Source of the DNA: an uncultured Clostridia bacterium
Lineage (GTDB): Bacteria; Bacillota; Clostridia; Oscillospirales; Ruminococcaceae
NCBI GenBank assembly: GCA_945876755.1
Contig: CAMCPM010000002.1
Span: 176,254-240,253, forward strand
Direction of reading: 5' to 3'
Length of the DNA stretch: 64,000 nucleotides
A program made the translations under genes and the position numbers. The notes under the pieces were generated by a model. That model saw only the letters and a program-made list of their open reading frames with translations, did no database searches and was not told where the DNA came from. Shown here piece by piece: positions 24,489-33,627 of this stretch (positions are counted from its first letter, which is position 1; each line of letters opens with the position of its first letter).

Positions 24489-25745
24489 ATGAGCATACTT
24501 TTAAAAAATGTCAGAGCAGCTGATGATATATCCGACAAGATATGCGATATTTTCATTGACGGGGGAATTATAGCCGATATCGGTGAAAATCTTTCGGCAG
24601 ACGCCGACAGGGTAATAGACGGCGGCGGAAAGCTTGCAGTCATTCCAGCACTTTTCGATATGCACGTTCACTTTCGTGACCCGGGTCAGACCCATAAGGA
24701 AACGGTTGAAACGGGCTGTGCGGCGGCTTTGGCAGGCGGCGTAAGCGGAGTTGCCTGTATGCCAAATACTTCTCCTGCTATCGACAGCAGGGAAACTGTT
24801 GAGTACATTCTCAAAAAGGCGGAAAACACAGGCGTTGACGTTTACCCCGTGGGCTGTATAACAAAGGGCATGAAAGGCGAAGAACTTTACGATTGGGCGG
24901 AGCTTGGCGTCAAGCTTATTTCAGATGACGGCAGACCCGTTGCAAATGCGGAGCTTATGAGACAGGCTCTCGAAAAGACTAACGAAAACGGCTTGCTTGT
25001 GGTTTCTCACTGCGAGGACCTGAACATAATAAACGGCGGCATAATCAACAAGGGCGCTGTTTCCGATAAGCTTGGCGTAAAGGGTATGGACAGAGCCTCG
25101 GAAGACAGTATTACCGCCCGTGAGATAGCTCTTGCGGACTCTTGCGGCGCAAGGATACACATCTGCCATGTTTCAACAAAGGGCAGTATGGAAATTATCC
25201 GTGACGCTAAAAAGCGAGGAATAAAAGTCACCTGCGAGACATGCCCCCACTATTTCACATATACCGAGGAGAAGCTTCTCTCTCGTGACGCGGATTACCG
25301 TATGAATCCTCCGCTTCGTACCGAGGAGGACAGAGCTGCGGTTCTGGAGGCTGTTCTGGACGGAACGGTAGATTGTATCGTTACCGACCATGCTCCACAC
25401 GCCGCTGAGGAGAAGGCGGATTTCCTTAAAGCTCCCAACGGAGTCGTTGGACTTGAAACATCGCTGGCAGTAACTCTTACGCAGCTTTACCATACGGGAA
25501 AGCTGACCCTGAGCCGTATTGCTGAGCTTATGGCGGTCAATCCGAGAAAGCTGCTTGGAATTGATTTTACACGGATAGAAAAGGGAGCAAAGGCTGACCT
25601 TGCCGTTATCGACCTTGAAAAAGAATGGACGGTCAATCCGGACGAACTTCACTCAAAGTCACACAACACCGTATTCAAGGGCGAACGGCTCAAGGGAAGA
25701 AATATTATGACGATTACTGACGGTGAAATTCGTTTTTCAATTTGA
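24489..25745 (+). CDS. pyrC: Dihydroorotase
   Basis: A 418-residue type I dihydroorotase, third step of UMP synthesis. The metal-binding HxH motif lies in DMHVHFRDPGQTHKE; other zinc-site or active-site segments are SHCED, HICHVSTKG and IVTDHAPHA. The start follows GGAGG, 15 bp after pyrR. The length suits a catalytically active enzyme rather than the inactive paralogues found with some PyrB proteins. Part of the PyrR-controlled operon. Confidence 0.96.
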   Translation: MSILLKNVRAADDISDKICDIFIDGGIIADIGENLSADADRVIDGGGKLAVIPALFDMHVHFRDPGQTHKETVETGCAAALAGGVSGVACMPNTSPAIDSRETVEYILKKAENTGVDVYPVGCITKGMKGEELYDWAELGVKLISDDGRPVANAELMRQALEKTNENGLLVVSHCEDLNIINGGIINKGAVSDKLGVKGMDRASEDSITAREIALADSCGARIHICHVSTKGSMEIIRDAKKRGIKVTCETCPHYFTYTEEKLLSRDADYRMNPPLRTEEDRAAVLEAVLDGTVDCIVTDHAPHAAEEKADFLKAPNGVVGLETSLAVTLTQLYHTGKLTLSRIAELMAVNPRKLLGIDFTRIEKGAKADLAVIDLEKEWTVNPDELHSKSHNTVFKGERLKGRNIMTITDGEIRFSI

Positions 25746-25761
25746 TTTAGGTGGTATAAAA

Positions 25762-26406
25762 ATGAAGGTGATTTATAGCCGTGAACAGTATACCGGTATG
25801 GTAATTGGGGGCTTTTTTGGAGGCGCTATTCTTGTGCTTCTGATAGTAAGTCTGATTTTATATGGTATCACAAAGGAAAGCGCCCCGGGCTGCTGCGGTG
25901 CTTTGCTTACGTCAGCTATGTTTTTAGGCGCAGGAATATATTCGACCAAAAAAGCACACAGATACAGAACCGCGAGAAAAAAGCTTGTCAGTGAAGGCAA
26001 TTGCTGTGATGGTGAGGTCATTGACTTTATATACAAAAGGCATGGCGACAACAAAAAAACTTATATGCAGGTCAGATATTTCAGTACCTTGCTGAACAAG
26101 GAAGTAGTATTTGAAACGCCTGCAATTTCAATGTCGATCCGGGAAGAACAGGGCATTAAATGTACTGTGTATGAAGCATACGGCGATGAACCGGAACCTA
26201 TGAATAAATCGATGGTGCTATTGAACGTAAGAGATTCAGAAGACAACGTCATTAATTATAACAAACGTGAGTCAGATGGTATAATACATATTGTGGACAC
26301 GTTGGATGAAACAACAGTTAAGAGTACAAAATTAAGCAATATGTTGTTCCTGATAGGTGTGATAATATTTTTTATAGTTGTCGGTTATTTCTGCCTGAAG
26401 CAATAA
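25762..26406 (+). CDS. Small membrane protein inside the pyr operon (DUF3592-like)
   Basis: About 214 residues with two N-terminal membrane helices (about 9-31 and 37-54), a soluble beta-rich middle (DGEVIDFIYKRHGDNKKTYM and VVFETPAISMS) and a C-terminal helix (about 193-211). The layout resembles DUF3592 proteins, but similarity is weak by eye. It has no recognisable link to pyrimidine synthesis, yet lies between pyrC and pyrF with a 16-bp gap after pyrC, and should be transcribed with them. Its codon use is more AT-rich than pyrF-carAB, which fits a later insertion into the operon. The ATG at 25762 follows AGGTGG. Confidence 0.68.
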   Translation: MKVIYSREQYTGMVIGGFFGGAILVLLIVSLILYGITKESAPGCCGALLTSAMFLGAGIYSTKKAHRYRTARKKLVSEGNCCDGEVIDFIYKRHGDNKKTYMQVRYFSTLLNKEVVFETPAISMSIREEQGIKCTVYEAYGDEPEPMNKSMVLLNVRDSEDNVINYNKRESDGIIHIVDTLDETTVKSTKLSNMLFLIGVIIFFIVVGYFCLKQ

Positions 26407-26454
26407 GGCAGCTAAATAAAGTTAAAAATCAAATTTATATAAGGAGTGGTACAA

Positions 26455-27387
26455 ATGTCATTTGACAGACTTATCGCAAAAATTATCGAAACGGGAAATC
26501 CTACTGTTGTGGGACTTGACCCCAAGCTGGACTATGTTCCCGACTTTATCAAGGAAAAAGCATTTGAAGAAAAGGGAAGAGATCTGAAGGGTGCTGCAAA
26601 TGCGATCTGGCATTTCAACAAGGCGCTCATAGACGCAGTATGCGATATTGTTCCTGCGGTAAAGCCACAGGCGGCTTACTATGAAATGTACGGCTGGCAT
26701 GGTGTGAAAACTCTTTACAAAACTATTGAATACGCTAAGGAAAAGGGTATGTTCGTTATCGTTGACGGCAAGAGAAACGATATCGGCGCAACTATGGAGG
26801 CATACACAAACGCATATCTCGGCAGCACCGCTGTTGACGGCAAAAGCTTCGAGGGCTTCGGCGCGGACGCTCTTACTGTAAACGGCTATCTCGGCACGGA
26901 CGGTATCGCTCCTCTTACGGCAGTTTGCAAGGAAAACGACAAGGGCATTTTTGTGCTTGTAAAAACATCTAACAAGTCCAGCGGCGAGCTTCAGGACAGA
27001 AAGCTTGACGACGGCAAGACAATTTACGAGACAATGGGCGATATGTGCGAAAATTGGGGCGCAGACACGATCGGCAAGTATGGCTACTCCGCAGTAGGCG
27101 CAGTAGTTGGCGCAACCTATCCCGAACAGCTTGCGGAAATGCGCGCAAAGCTTCCCCACACATTCTTCCTCGTACCAGGCTACGGCGCACAGGGCGGCGG
27201 CGCAGAGGGCGTTGCCAAGGCGTTTGATGAAAAGGGTCTGGGCGCTATCGTGAATTCCTCCCGTGCGGTAATGTGTGCATATCAGAAGGAAGGCTGTGAC
27301 CCTAAGGATTTTGCCGGCGCAGCAAGACGTGAATGTATCAGAATGAGAGAGGACATCACAAGCTTTGTAACTGCTCTTAAAAAATAA
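26455..27387 (+). CDS. pyrF: Orotidine 5'-phosphate decarboxylase (type 2)
   Basis: About 310 residues, the longer (type 2) PyrF form. GLDPKLDYVP starts the barrel, and the catalytic Lys/Asp set is in FVIVDGKRNDIGAT. LVPGYGAQGGGAEG binds the phosphate. It converts OMP to UMP. The start at 26455 follows AAGGAG; the ORF-track start at 26446 overlaps that site. A 310-codon open frame on the opposite strand across this gene is a codon-bias shadow. Confidence 0.95.
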   Translation: MSFDRLIAKIIETGNPTVVGLDPKLDYVPDFIKEKAFEEKGRDLKGAANAIWHFNKALIDAVCDIVPAVKPQAAYYEMYGWHGVKTLYKTIEYAKEKGMFVIVDGKRNDIGATMEAYTNAYLGSTAVDGKSFEGFGADALTVNGYLGTDGIAPLTAVCKENDKGIFVLVKTSNKSSGELQDRKLDDGKTIYETMGDMCENWGADTIGKYGYSAVGAVVGATYPEQLAEMRAKLPHTFFLVPGYGAQGGGAEGVAKAFDEKGLGAIVNSSRAVMCAYQKEGCDPKDFAGAARRECIRMREDITSFVTALKK

Positions 27388-27434
27388 CAATGTGCAGCCG
27401 CCAAACGGCGTGCTTAAAATAAGGAGGAAACAAT

Positions 27435-28547
27435 ATGTCTTTATTCAACATGGGCGATAAGGCGTACCTGATGCTTGCCGACGGAACGGTATTTGAGGGC
27501 TATTCCTTCGGCGCAAAGGGTACCTCTTTCGGCGAGATCGTTTTTGCAACGGGTATGACGGGCTATGAGGAAACACTCTCCGACCCAAGCTATTACGGTC
27601 AGATAGTTACGCAGACCTTTCCGCTTATCGGAAATTACGGCGTGAACGACGAAGATTACGAGTCCAAGACCTCGGTTGTAAGCGGCTATGTGGTAAGGGA
27701 ATGGTGCAATGCCCCCTCAAACTTCCGCTGTGAGGGCAACGTGGACGAATTCCTCAAAAAGCATAATATTATCGGTATTCACTCTATCGACACGCGCTGT
27801 CTGACGAGAATTATCCGTGAGCACGGCGTTATGAACGGTGTTATAACGACTGAAAATGTGTACGAGAAAAAGGACGAATTCCTGAAAAAAATCAGCGAGT
27901 TCAAGATAGTAAACGCGGTGAAATCAGTTACCGTCAAGGAGCAGGAATTTTTCAAGGCGGATAACCCGAAATATAACGTTGCGCTCTTTGATTTCGGTTA
28001 TAAATTCAATATCAGACGGGAGCTTGTAAAGCGTGGCTGCAACGTTACCGTTGTTCCTGCGGATACAACTGCCGAGCAGATAAAGGCGCTTGCCCCCGAC
28101 GGAATAATGCTTTCAAACGGCCCCGGCGACCCTGCGGAAAATGTTGAGGTCATCGCAAATCTCCGTGAAATAAACAAGCTGGGTATCCCAACCTTCGGTA
28201 TCTGCCTCGGACACCAGCTTACCGCACTTGCAAACGGCGCAAAGACTGAAAAGCTGAAATACGGTCACCGCGGCGCAAATCAGCCCGTTATCGACATTGC
28301 ACTTGACAAGACATTTGTTACCTCCCAGAACCACGGCTATGCCGTTGTAAGCGACAGCATTGACCCCTCCGTGGGTGAGGTCTCCCACAAAAACGCCAAC
28401 GACGGCACCTGCGAGGGCGTAAGATATAAGAGCTTCCCTTGCTTCACGGTGCAGTTCCACCCCGAAGCCTGCGGCGGTCCTCAGGATACTGCCTATCTTT
28501 TTGACGAATTTATTGATATGATTAAAAAGAACAAGGAGGACAACTAA
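27435..28547 (+). CDS. carA: Carbamoyl phosphate synthase, small (glutaminase) subunit
   Basis: A 370-residue CarA. The class I glutamine amidotransferase domain has the nucleophile Cys in FGICLGHQLTA and the His/Glu pair in VQFHPEACGG; the N-terminal domain begins AYLMLADGTVFEG. It supplies ammonia from glutamine to CarB. AAGGAGG precedes the ATG. It is followed by carB after a single base. Confidence 0.97.
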   Translation: MSLFNMGDKAYLMLADGTVFEGYSFGAKGTSFGEIVFATGMTGYEETLSDPSYYGQIVTQTFPLIGNYGVNDEDYESKTSVVSGYVVREWCNAPSNFRCEGNVDEFLKKHNIIGIHSIDTRCLTRIIREHGVMNGVITTENVYEKKDEFLKKISEFKIVNAVKSVTVKEQEFFKADNPKYNVALFDFGYKFNIRRELVKRGCNVTVVPADTTAEQIKALAPDGIMLSNGPGDPAENVEVIANLREINKLGIPTFGICLGHQLTALANGAKTEKLKYGHRGANQPVIDIALDKTFVTSQNHGYAVVSDSIDPSVGEVSHKNANDGTCEGVRYKSFPCFTVQFHPEACGGPQDTAYLFDEFIDMIKKNKEDN

Positions 28548-28548
28548 A

Positions 28549-31500
28549 ATGCCGCTTAGAAAAGATATAAAGAAAGTCCTCGTTATCGGCTCGGGACCAA
28601 TAATCATCGGACAGGCTGCCGAATTTGACTATGCAGGCACACAGGCGTGCCGTGCGCTGAAGCAGGAGGGCCTTGAGGTCGTACTCATCAACTCCAACCC
28701 TGCAACAATCATGACCGACAAGGCTATGGCAGACAAGGTCTACATCGAGCCACTTACCCTTGACGTGGTGAAGAAAATAATCGAGATAGAAAAGCCTGAC
28801 AGCGTTCTCTCCACCCTGGGCGGACAGACGGGTCTCACACTTTCCATGCAGCTTGCGGAGTGCGGCTTCCTTGAGGAGCATAACGTCAAGCTTCTTGGTG
28901 CAAACCCCGAGACTATCCACAAGGCGGAGGACAGACAGGCTTTCAAGGATACTATGGAAAAAATCGGAGAGCCGTGCATTCCCTCAAAGGTCGTTGAGAC
29001 TGTTGAGGACGCGGTGGATTTTGCCGAGGTCATCAGCTACCCCGTAATCGTCCGCCCTGCATTTACTCTCGGCGGAACAGGCGGCGGTATCGCATACAAC
29101 GAGGACGAGCTTCGTGACATCGCAACAAACGGTCTCCGCCTTTCGCCCATTACACAGGTTCTTATCGAGAAGTGCATAAGCGGCTGGAAGGAAATAGAGT
29201 TTGAGGTTATCCGCGACAGCAAGGGCAACGTTATCACCGTCTGCTCCATGGAAAACTTTGACCCCGTCGGCGTACACACGGGCGACTCTATTGTTATCGC
29301 ACCTGCGGTAACTCTTACCGACAAGGAGTATCAGATGCTCCGTACCGCGGCGCTGAACATTATCTCCGAGCTTAAAGTTGAGGGCGGCTGCAACTGTCAG
29401 TTTGCGCTTCACCCCACAAGCTTTGAATACGCCGTTATCGAGGTAAACCCAAGAGTTTCACGTTCCTCCGCCCTTGCTTCAAAGGCAACGGGTTACCCCA
29501 TTGCAAAGGTTGCAACGAAAATCGCTATCGGTTACAGCCTTGACGAGATCGTAAATCAAGTAACGGGCAAGACCTACGCTTGCTTCGAGCCTGCGCTGGA
29601 CTATGTTGTTGTAAAATTCCCCAAGTGGGCGTTTGATAAATTCGTGTATGCAAAGCGTACTCTCGGCACTCAGATGATGGCAACAGGCGAGGTCATGGCT
29701 ATCGGTACTTCCTTTGAGCAGGCAATGATGAAAGCCGTCCGTTCGATAGAGCTTGGCATGGATACCATGAACCTGAAAAAGCTGGAGCGCCTTGACGATA
29801 CCGAGATAAAGAACCGTCTATATAACGTGGACGATGAGCGCTCATTCGTGGTATTTGAAGCGCTGAAACGAGGTGTGCCTATCGAGACTATCCACGAAAT
29901 TACCAAGATAGACTGCTGGTTCCTTGCAAAGCTGAATAACCTTGTCGAACTTGAAAAGCTTCTTAGTGACGGCGAGCTTACAGAGGAAAAGTACGACCTT
30001 GCAAAGAAGTACGGCTACCTTGACAGCACCATCGAGCGCATCAGCGGACAGAAATGTCCCAAGCGGACAAGAGCCGTGTTCAAAATGGTTGATACCTGCG
30101 CAGGCGAGTTCAAGGCGGAAACGCCATATTTCTACTCCACATTTGACAAGGAAAACGAGGCAAAGCAGTTCATTGAACGCACCGACAAGGGCAAGAAAAA
30201 AATCATTGTTTTCGGCTCGGGTCCTATCCGTATCGGTCAGGGTATCGAGTTCGACTACTGCTCTGTACATTGCGTATGGGCGCTTAAAGAAATGGGTTAC
30301 GAAGCGGTCATCTGCAACAATAACCCCGAGACCGTTTCTACCGACTTTGACACCGGCGACAGACTTTACTTCGACCCTCTAACCAAGGAGGACGTTGAAG
30401 CTATCATCGAAACGGAGCAGCCATACGGCGTTGTAGTACAGTTCGGAGGTCAGACGGCTATCAAGCTGACAAAGCATCTGTCTGACATGGGCGTGAATAT
30501 TCTCGGTACTTCCGCCGACAGCATCGACGCGGCAGAGGACAGAGAGCGCTTCGACGAGCTGCTTAACAAGTGCGGAATACCCCGTCCCGCAGGTCATACC
30601 GTAATGAACACCGAGGAAGCGCTGAAAGCCGCAGAAGAACTTGGCTATCCCGTGCTTATGCGTCCGTCATATGTTCTGGGCGGTCAGAACATGATAATTG
30701 CCCACTCTAATCAGGACATCATCGAGTACATGGAGATAATCATGCGCGGCGGACTTGAAAATCCCGTGCTTATCGACAAATATATGATGGGCAAGGAGGT
30801 CGAGGTCGACGCAATTTGCGACGGCACAGACTTCGTTATCCCCGGAATTATGGAGCATATCGAACGTGCAGGTATCCATTCGGGCGACTCTATTTCCGTG
30901 TACCCTGCACTTACTCTCACAAAGAAAATTCGTGAGACGATTATTGAGTACACACGCCGTCTTGCAATGGAGCTTCACGTTATCGGTCTGGTAAATATTC
31001 AGTATGTTGTCTATAACGATGAAGTATACGTTATTGAGGTAAACCCTCGTTCGTCAAGAACCGTGCCATACATTTCTAAGGTGACCGGCGTACCGATGGT
31101 AGATATCGCAACCAAAATTATGCTGGGCGAGACTCTTAAAGAGCAGGGCTACACCAGCGGACTTTACAAGGAAGCCGACTTTATCGCAGTAAAAGTTCCT
31201 GTATTTAGCTTTGAAAAGCTCCACGACGTTGATACTGCTCTCGGACCTGAGATGAAGTCCACAGGCGAGTGTCTTGGCATTGCAAGAAGCTTTGAGGATG
31301 CCCTTTACAAAGGACTTGTTGCGGCAGGCTATAGCCTTGAAAAGAAACAGAACGGCGGCGTTTTGATAACCGTCCGCGACACTGATAAGCAGGAGATAAT
31401 CTACGTTGCGGAGAAGTTTGAGCATCTTGGCTTTGATATTTACGCAACAAGCGGTACTGCTTCAATGCTGAACAGGAACATGGTTGCGGCAAACGTGGTA

Positions 31501-31746
31501 AGACGTGTTTCTGAGGAGAAGCCAAACGTTATGACTCTCCTTGACAGTGGCAAGATCGACTATGTTATCTCCACTTCCGCAAAGGGACGTATACCTGCAT
31601 TCGACAGCGTAAAGATACGCCGCAAGACTGTCGAGCGCTCGATTTGCTGCCTTACCGCTATCGACACAGCAAACGCCGTTGCGGATATTCTTATGATGGG
31701 CAAGAATATCGACGAAATGGAAATGGTCGATATTACAAAGATTTAA
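28549..31746 (+). CDS. carB: Carbamoyl phosphate synthase, large subunit
   Basis: A 1065-residue CarB with two homologous ATP-grasp halves (first opening KKVLVIGSGPIIIGQAAEFD, second at about 550, IIVFGSGPIRIGQGIEFD) and a C-terminal MGS-like allosteric domain (about 935-1065). Both halves keep the RPSxxLGG/RPAxxLGG and EVNPRxSR motifs, so both ATP sites look intact. It makes carbamoyl phosphate for both PyrB and arginine synthesis. It starts 2 nt after the carA stop. C-ending codons are frequent, indicating high expression. Confidence 0.97.
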   Translation: MPLRKDIKKVLVIGSGPIIIGQAAEFDYAGTQACRALKQEGLEVVLINSNPATIMTDKAMADKVYIEPLTLDVVKKIIEIEKPDSVLSTLGGQTGLTLSMQLAECGFLEEHNVKLLGANPETIHKAEDRQAFKDTMEKIGEPCIPSKVVETVEDAVDFAEVISYPVIVRPAFTLGGTGGGIAYNEDELRDIATNGLRLSPITQVLIEKCISGWKEIEFEVIRDSKGNVITVCSMENFDPVGVHTGDSIVIAPAVTLTDKEYQMLRTAALNIISELKVEGGCNCQFALHPTSFEYAVIEVNPRVSRSSALASKATGYPIAKVATKIAIGYSLDEIVNQVTGKTYACFEPALDYVVVKFPKWAFDKFVYAKRTLGTQMMATGEVMAIGTSFEQAMMKAVRSIELGMDTMNLKKLERLDDTEIKNRLYNVDDERSFVVFEALKRGVPIETIHEITKIDCWFLAKLNNLVELEKLLSDGELTEEKYDLAKKYGYLDSTIERISGQKCPKRTRAVFKMVDTCAGEFKAETPYFYSTFDKENEAKQFIERTDKGKKKIIVFGSGPIRIGQGIEFDYCSVHCVWALKEMGYEAVICNNNPETVSTDFDTGDRLYFDPLTKEDVEAIIETEQPYGVVVQFGGQTAIKLTKHLSDMGVNILGTSADSIDAAEDRERFDELLNKCGIPRPAGHTVMNTEEALKAAEELGYPVLMRPSYVLGGQNMIIAHSNQDIIEYMEIIMRGGLENPVLIDKYMMGKEVEVDAICDGTDFVIPGIMEHIERAGIHSGDSISVYPALTLTKKIRETIIEYTRRLAMELHVIGLVNIQYVVYNDEVYVIEVNPRSSRTVPYISKVTGVPMVDIATKIMLGETLKEQGYTSGLYKEADFIAVKVPVFSFEKLHDVDTALGPEMKSTGECLGIARSFEDALYKGLVAAGYSLEKKQNGGVLITVRDTDKQEIIYVAEKFEHLGFDIYATSGTASMLNRNMVAANVVRRVSEEKPNVMTLLDSGKIDYVISTSAKGRIPAFDSVKIRRKTVERSICCLTAIDTANAVADILMMGKNIDEMEMVDITKI

Positions 31747-31756
31747 ATTAATTGCA

Positions 31757-31800
31757 GAGTGCGGAATTTATATTTACAATATTCCGCACTCCTGATTTTA
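31757..31800 (+). terminator. Hairpin between carB and pyrK (possible weak terminator)
   Basis: A perfect 11-bp stem GAGTGCGGAAT/ATTCCGCACTC (31757-31791) is followed by CTGATTTTA, a poor U-tract. It may lower read-through or protect the upstream mRNA rather than stop transcription fully. pyrK-pyrD follow 58 nt later. Confidence 0.5.
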
Positions 31801-31857
31801 AATCTTATGAAAAATTCTGTGCAAACGGTTTATACTACAACAAAAGGAGGTCAATAA

Positions 31858-32634
31858 ATGAAATACACACAGGGTAAATATCTTATTCTTTCAAAGAAAA
31901 CTCTTGCAAAGGAGATATACGACCTGACTATACTCTGTCCCGACGTTGCCGCAGCTGCAAAGCCCGGACAGTTCGTGAATGTCAAGGCTGACGGCTTTAT
32001 GCTCCGCAGACCGATTTCCATTTGCTCCATTGATAAAAACAAGGGTACTCTCCGTATCATTTTTGAGGTTAGGGGAGAGGGTACAAAGGCTATGTCGCAG
32101 CTTGCGGAAGGCTCAATGATAGACATTGTCGCACCTCTCGGCGGCAGAGGCTTCAAGCTTGAGCAATACGAAACTGCTGTAATTATCGGCGGCGGTATCG
32201 GTAATCCTCCAATGCTTGCCGTTGCGGAAAAATTCGGCGCAAATGGTACTGTGATAAGTGGTTTCAGAAACGCTGCCGCAGTAATTCTTCAGGACGACTT
32301 CAAAGCCACAGGTGCAGAAACTATTCTCTGTACCGATGATGGCTCGGCAGGAAGAAAGGGCTTTGTTACCGATGCATTAAAGGAAGTCCTTGAAACGAAA
32401 AAGCCTGATATCATCTACGCTTGCGGACCCGATGTGATGCTCCGCAGAATTATAGAAATTGCCAAAGCCAACGGCATAAAGTGTCAGGTCTCTCTTGAAG
32501 AAAGAATGGGCTGCGGCGTGGGTGCGTGTCTTGTATGCGCCTGCAGAACTATCCGCAATGGTGATGAGTATTACGCTCACGTCTGCAAAGACGGTCCCGT
32601 TTTCAATGCCGAGGAGGTGCTTTTCGATGAGTAA
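31858..32634 (+). CDS. pyrK: Dihydroorotate dehydrogenase electron-transfer subunit
   Basis: A 258-residue PyrK. The FAD-binding RRPISICSID segment, the NAD-binding IIGGGIGNPPMLAVAE segment and the C-terminal [2Fe-2S] cysteines (ERMGCGVGACLVCACRT and HVCKDGPVF) are all present. It passes electrons from PyrD to NAD+, so the dehydrogenase is the NAD-linked type 1B enzyme suited to an anaerobe. Its stop overlaps the pyrD start by 8 nt, indicating translational coupling. Confidence 0.95.
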   Translation: MKYTQGKYLILSKKTLAKEIYDLTILCPDVAAAAKPGQFVNVKADGFMLRRPISICSIDKNKGTLRIIFEVRGEGTKAMSQLAEGSMIDIVAPLGGRGFKLEQYETAVIIGGGIGNPPMLAVAEKFGANGTVISGFRNAAAVILQDDFKATGAETILCTDDGSAGRKGFVTDALKEVLETKKPDIIYACGPDVMLRRIIEIAKANGIKCQVSLEERMGCGVGACLVCACRTIRNGDEYYAHVCKDGPVFNAEEVLFDE

Positions 32635-33547
32635 TACTAACAAGCTTGCCGTGAATTTCTGCGGCGTTGATTTTAAAAATCCGCTTATCCCGGCTTCGGG
32701 CGCATTCGGCTACGGACGTGAATTCGAGCATTTTTATCCGCTGTCTACATTGGGAGGAATTTCCGTCAAGGGTACTACCGGAACAAAGCGTAACGGAAAT
32801 CTTCCTCCGAGAATTGCGGAAACTCCAAGCGGAATGCTCAACAGCGTTGGGCTCCAGAATCCGGGCGTTGACCATTTCATCAAAATTGAACTTCCTAACC
32901 TTAAAACAAAGGATACTGTGATTATCGCCAACATTGCAGGTTCTACTGCGGACGAGTACCGCGAAATTGCGGAAAAGCTTGATAAAACCGATGTTGACAT
33001 GATTGAGGTTAATATTTCCTGCCCTAACGTAAAGGCAGGTGGCGCAGCTTTTGGCGTGACCTGCGAGGGTGCAGCTTCTATCACAAAAATCGTCAGAGCC
33101 GCAACAAGCAAGCCCGTTATGATGAAGCTTTCTCCGAATGTTACCAACATTGCGGAAATAGCAAAGGCTGTTGAAGCTGAGGGCGCAGACGCAGTATCGC
33201 TTATCAATACACTTCTTGGTATGCGTATCGACATAAAAACACGCCGTCCTATTCTTCATAACAATGTTGGCGGACTTTCCGGTCCTGCGGTTTTCCCCGT
33301 TGCGGTAAGAATGGTGTGGCAGGTAGCAAATGCGGTAAATATCCCTGTTTGCGGCATGGGCGGCATTTCACGCTGGGAAGATGTTGTTGAAATGATGATG
33401 GCAGGCGCCAAAACTATACAAATAGGCGCCGCACTGTTTGCCAATCCGATGGCTCCCGTAGAAATTATTGAGGGTCTGGAGAAGTATGTTTCCGATAATA
33501 ACCTGAACAGCTTGCAGGATATTGTAGGCACAGTCAAACCGTGGTAA
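32627..33547 (+). CDS. pyrD: Dihydroorotate dehydrogenase, catalytic subunit (type 1B)
   Basis: About 306 residues. FKNPLIPASGAFGYG opens the FMN barrel, the active-site segment is NISCPNVKAGG, and GMGGISRWEDV binds the FMN phosphate. The ORF-track start at 32495 lies within pyrK; the ATG at 32627 is preceded by GAGGAGG and overlaps the pyrK stop. It forms a heterotetramer with PyrK. Last gene of the operon, followed by a strong terminator. Confidence 0.95.
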   Translation: MSNTNKLAVNFCGVDFKNPLIPASGAFGYGREFEHFYPLSTLGGISVKGTTGTKRNGNLPPRIAETPSGMLNSVGLQNPGVDHFIKIELPNLKTKDTVIIANIAGSTADEYREIAEKLDKTDVDMIEVNISCPNVKAGGAAFGVTCEGAASITKIVRAATSKPVMMKLSPNVTNIAEIAKAVEAEGADAVSLINTLLGMRIDIKTRRPILHNNVGGLSGPAVFPVAVRMVWQVANAVNIPVCGMGGISRWEDVVEMMMAGAKTIQIGAALFANPMAPVEIIEGLEKYVSDNNLNSLQDIVGTVKPW

Positions 33548-33569
33548 ATTTGTATCATTAAACAATAAT

Positions 33570-33605
33570 AAAAAACCTGAGAGGAAAATCTTCTCAGGTT
33601 TTTTG
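33570..33605. terminator. Bidirectional intrinsic terminator (pyr operon/endoglucanase)
   Basis: AAAACCTGAGA and TCTCAGGTTTT arms (33573-33603 overall) around a short A-rich loop, A-run on the left and T-run on the right. It serves both pyrD and the convergent endoglucanase gene. Confidence 0.85.
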
Positions 33606-33627
33606 TCGTTATGCTGTTTGATAAATT

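Noticed and set aside
26458-27390. 310-codon open frame on the minus strand across pyrF
   Set aside because: It lies antisense to an unmistakable PyrF with intact catalytic motifs; the Cys/Ala-rich translation has no domain features and reflects the strong codon bias of pyrF.
29842-30382. Overlapping 142- and 146-codon ORFs within carB
   Set aside because: They are out of frame with the fully conserved CarB ATP-grasp halves.
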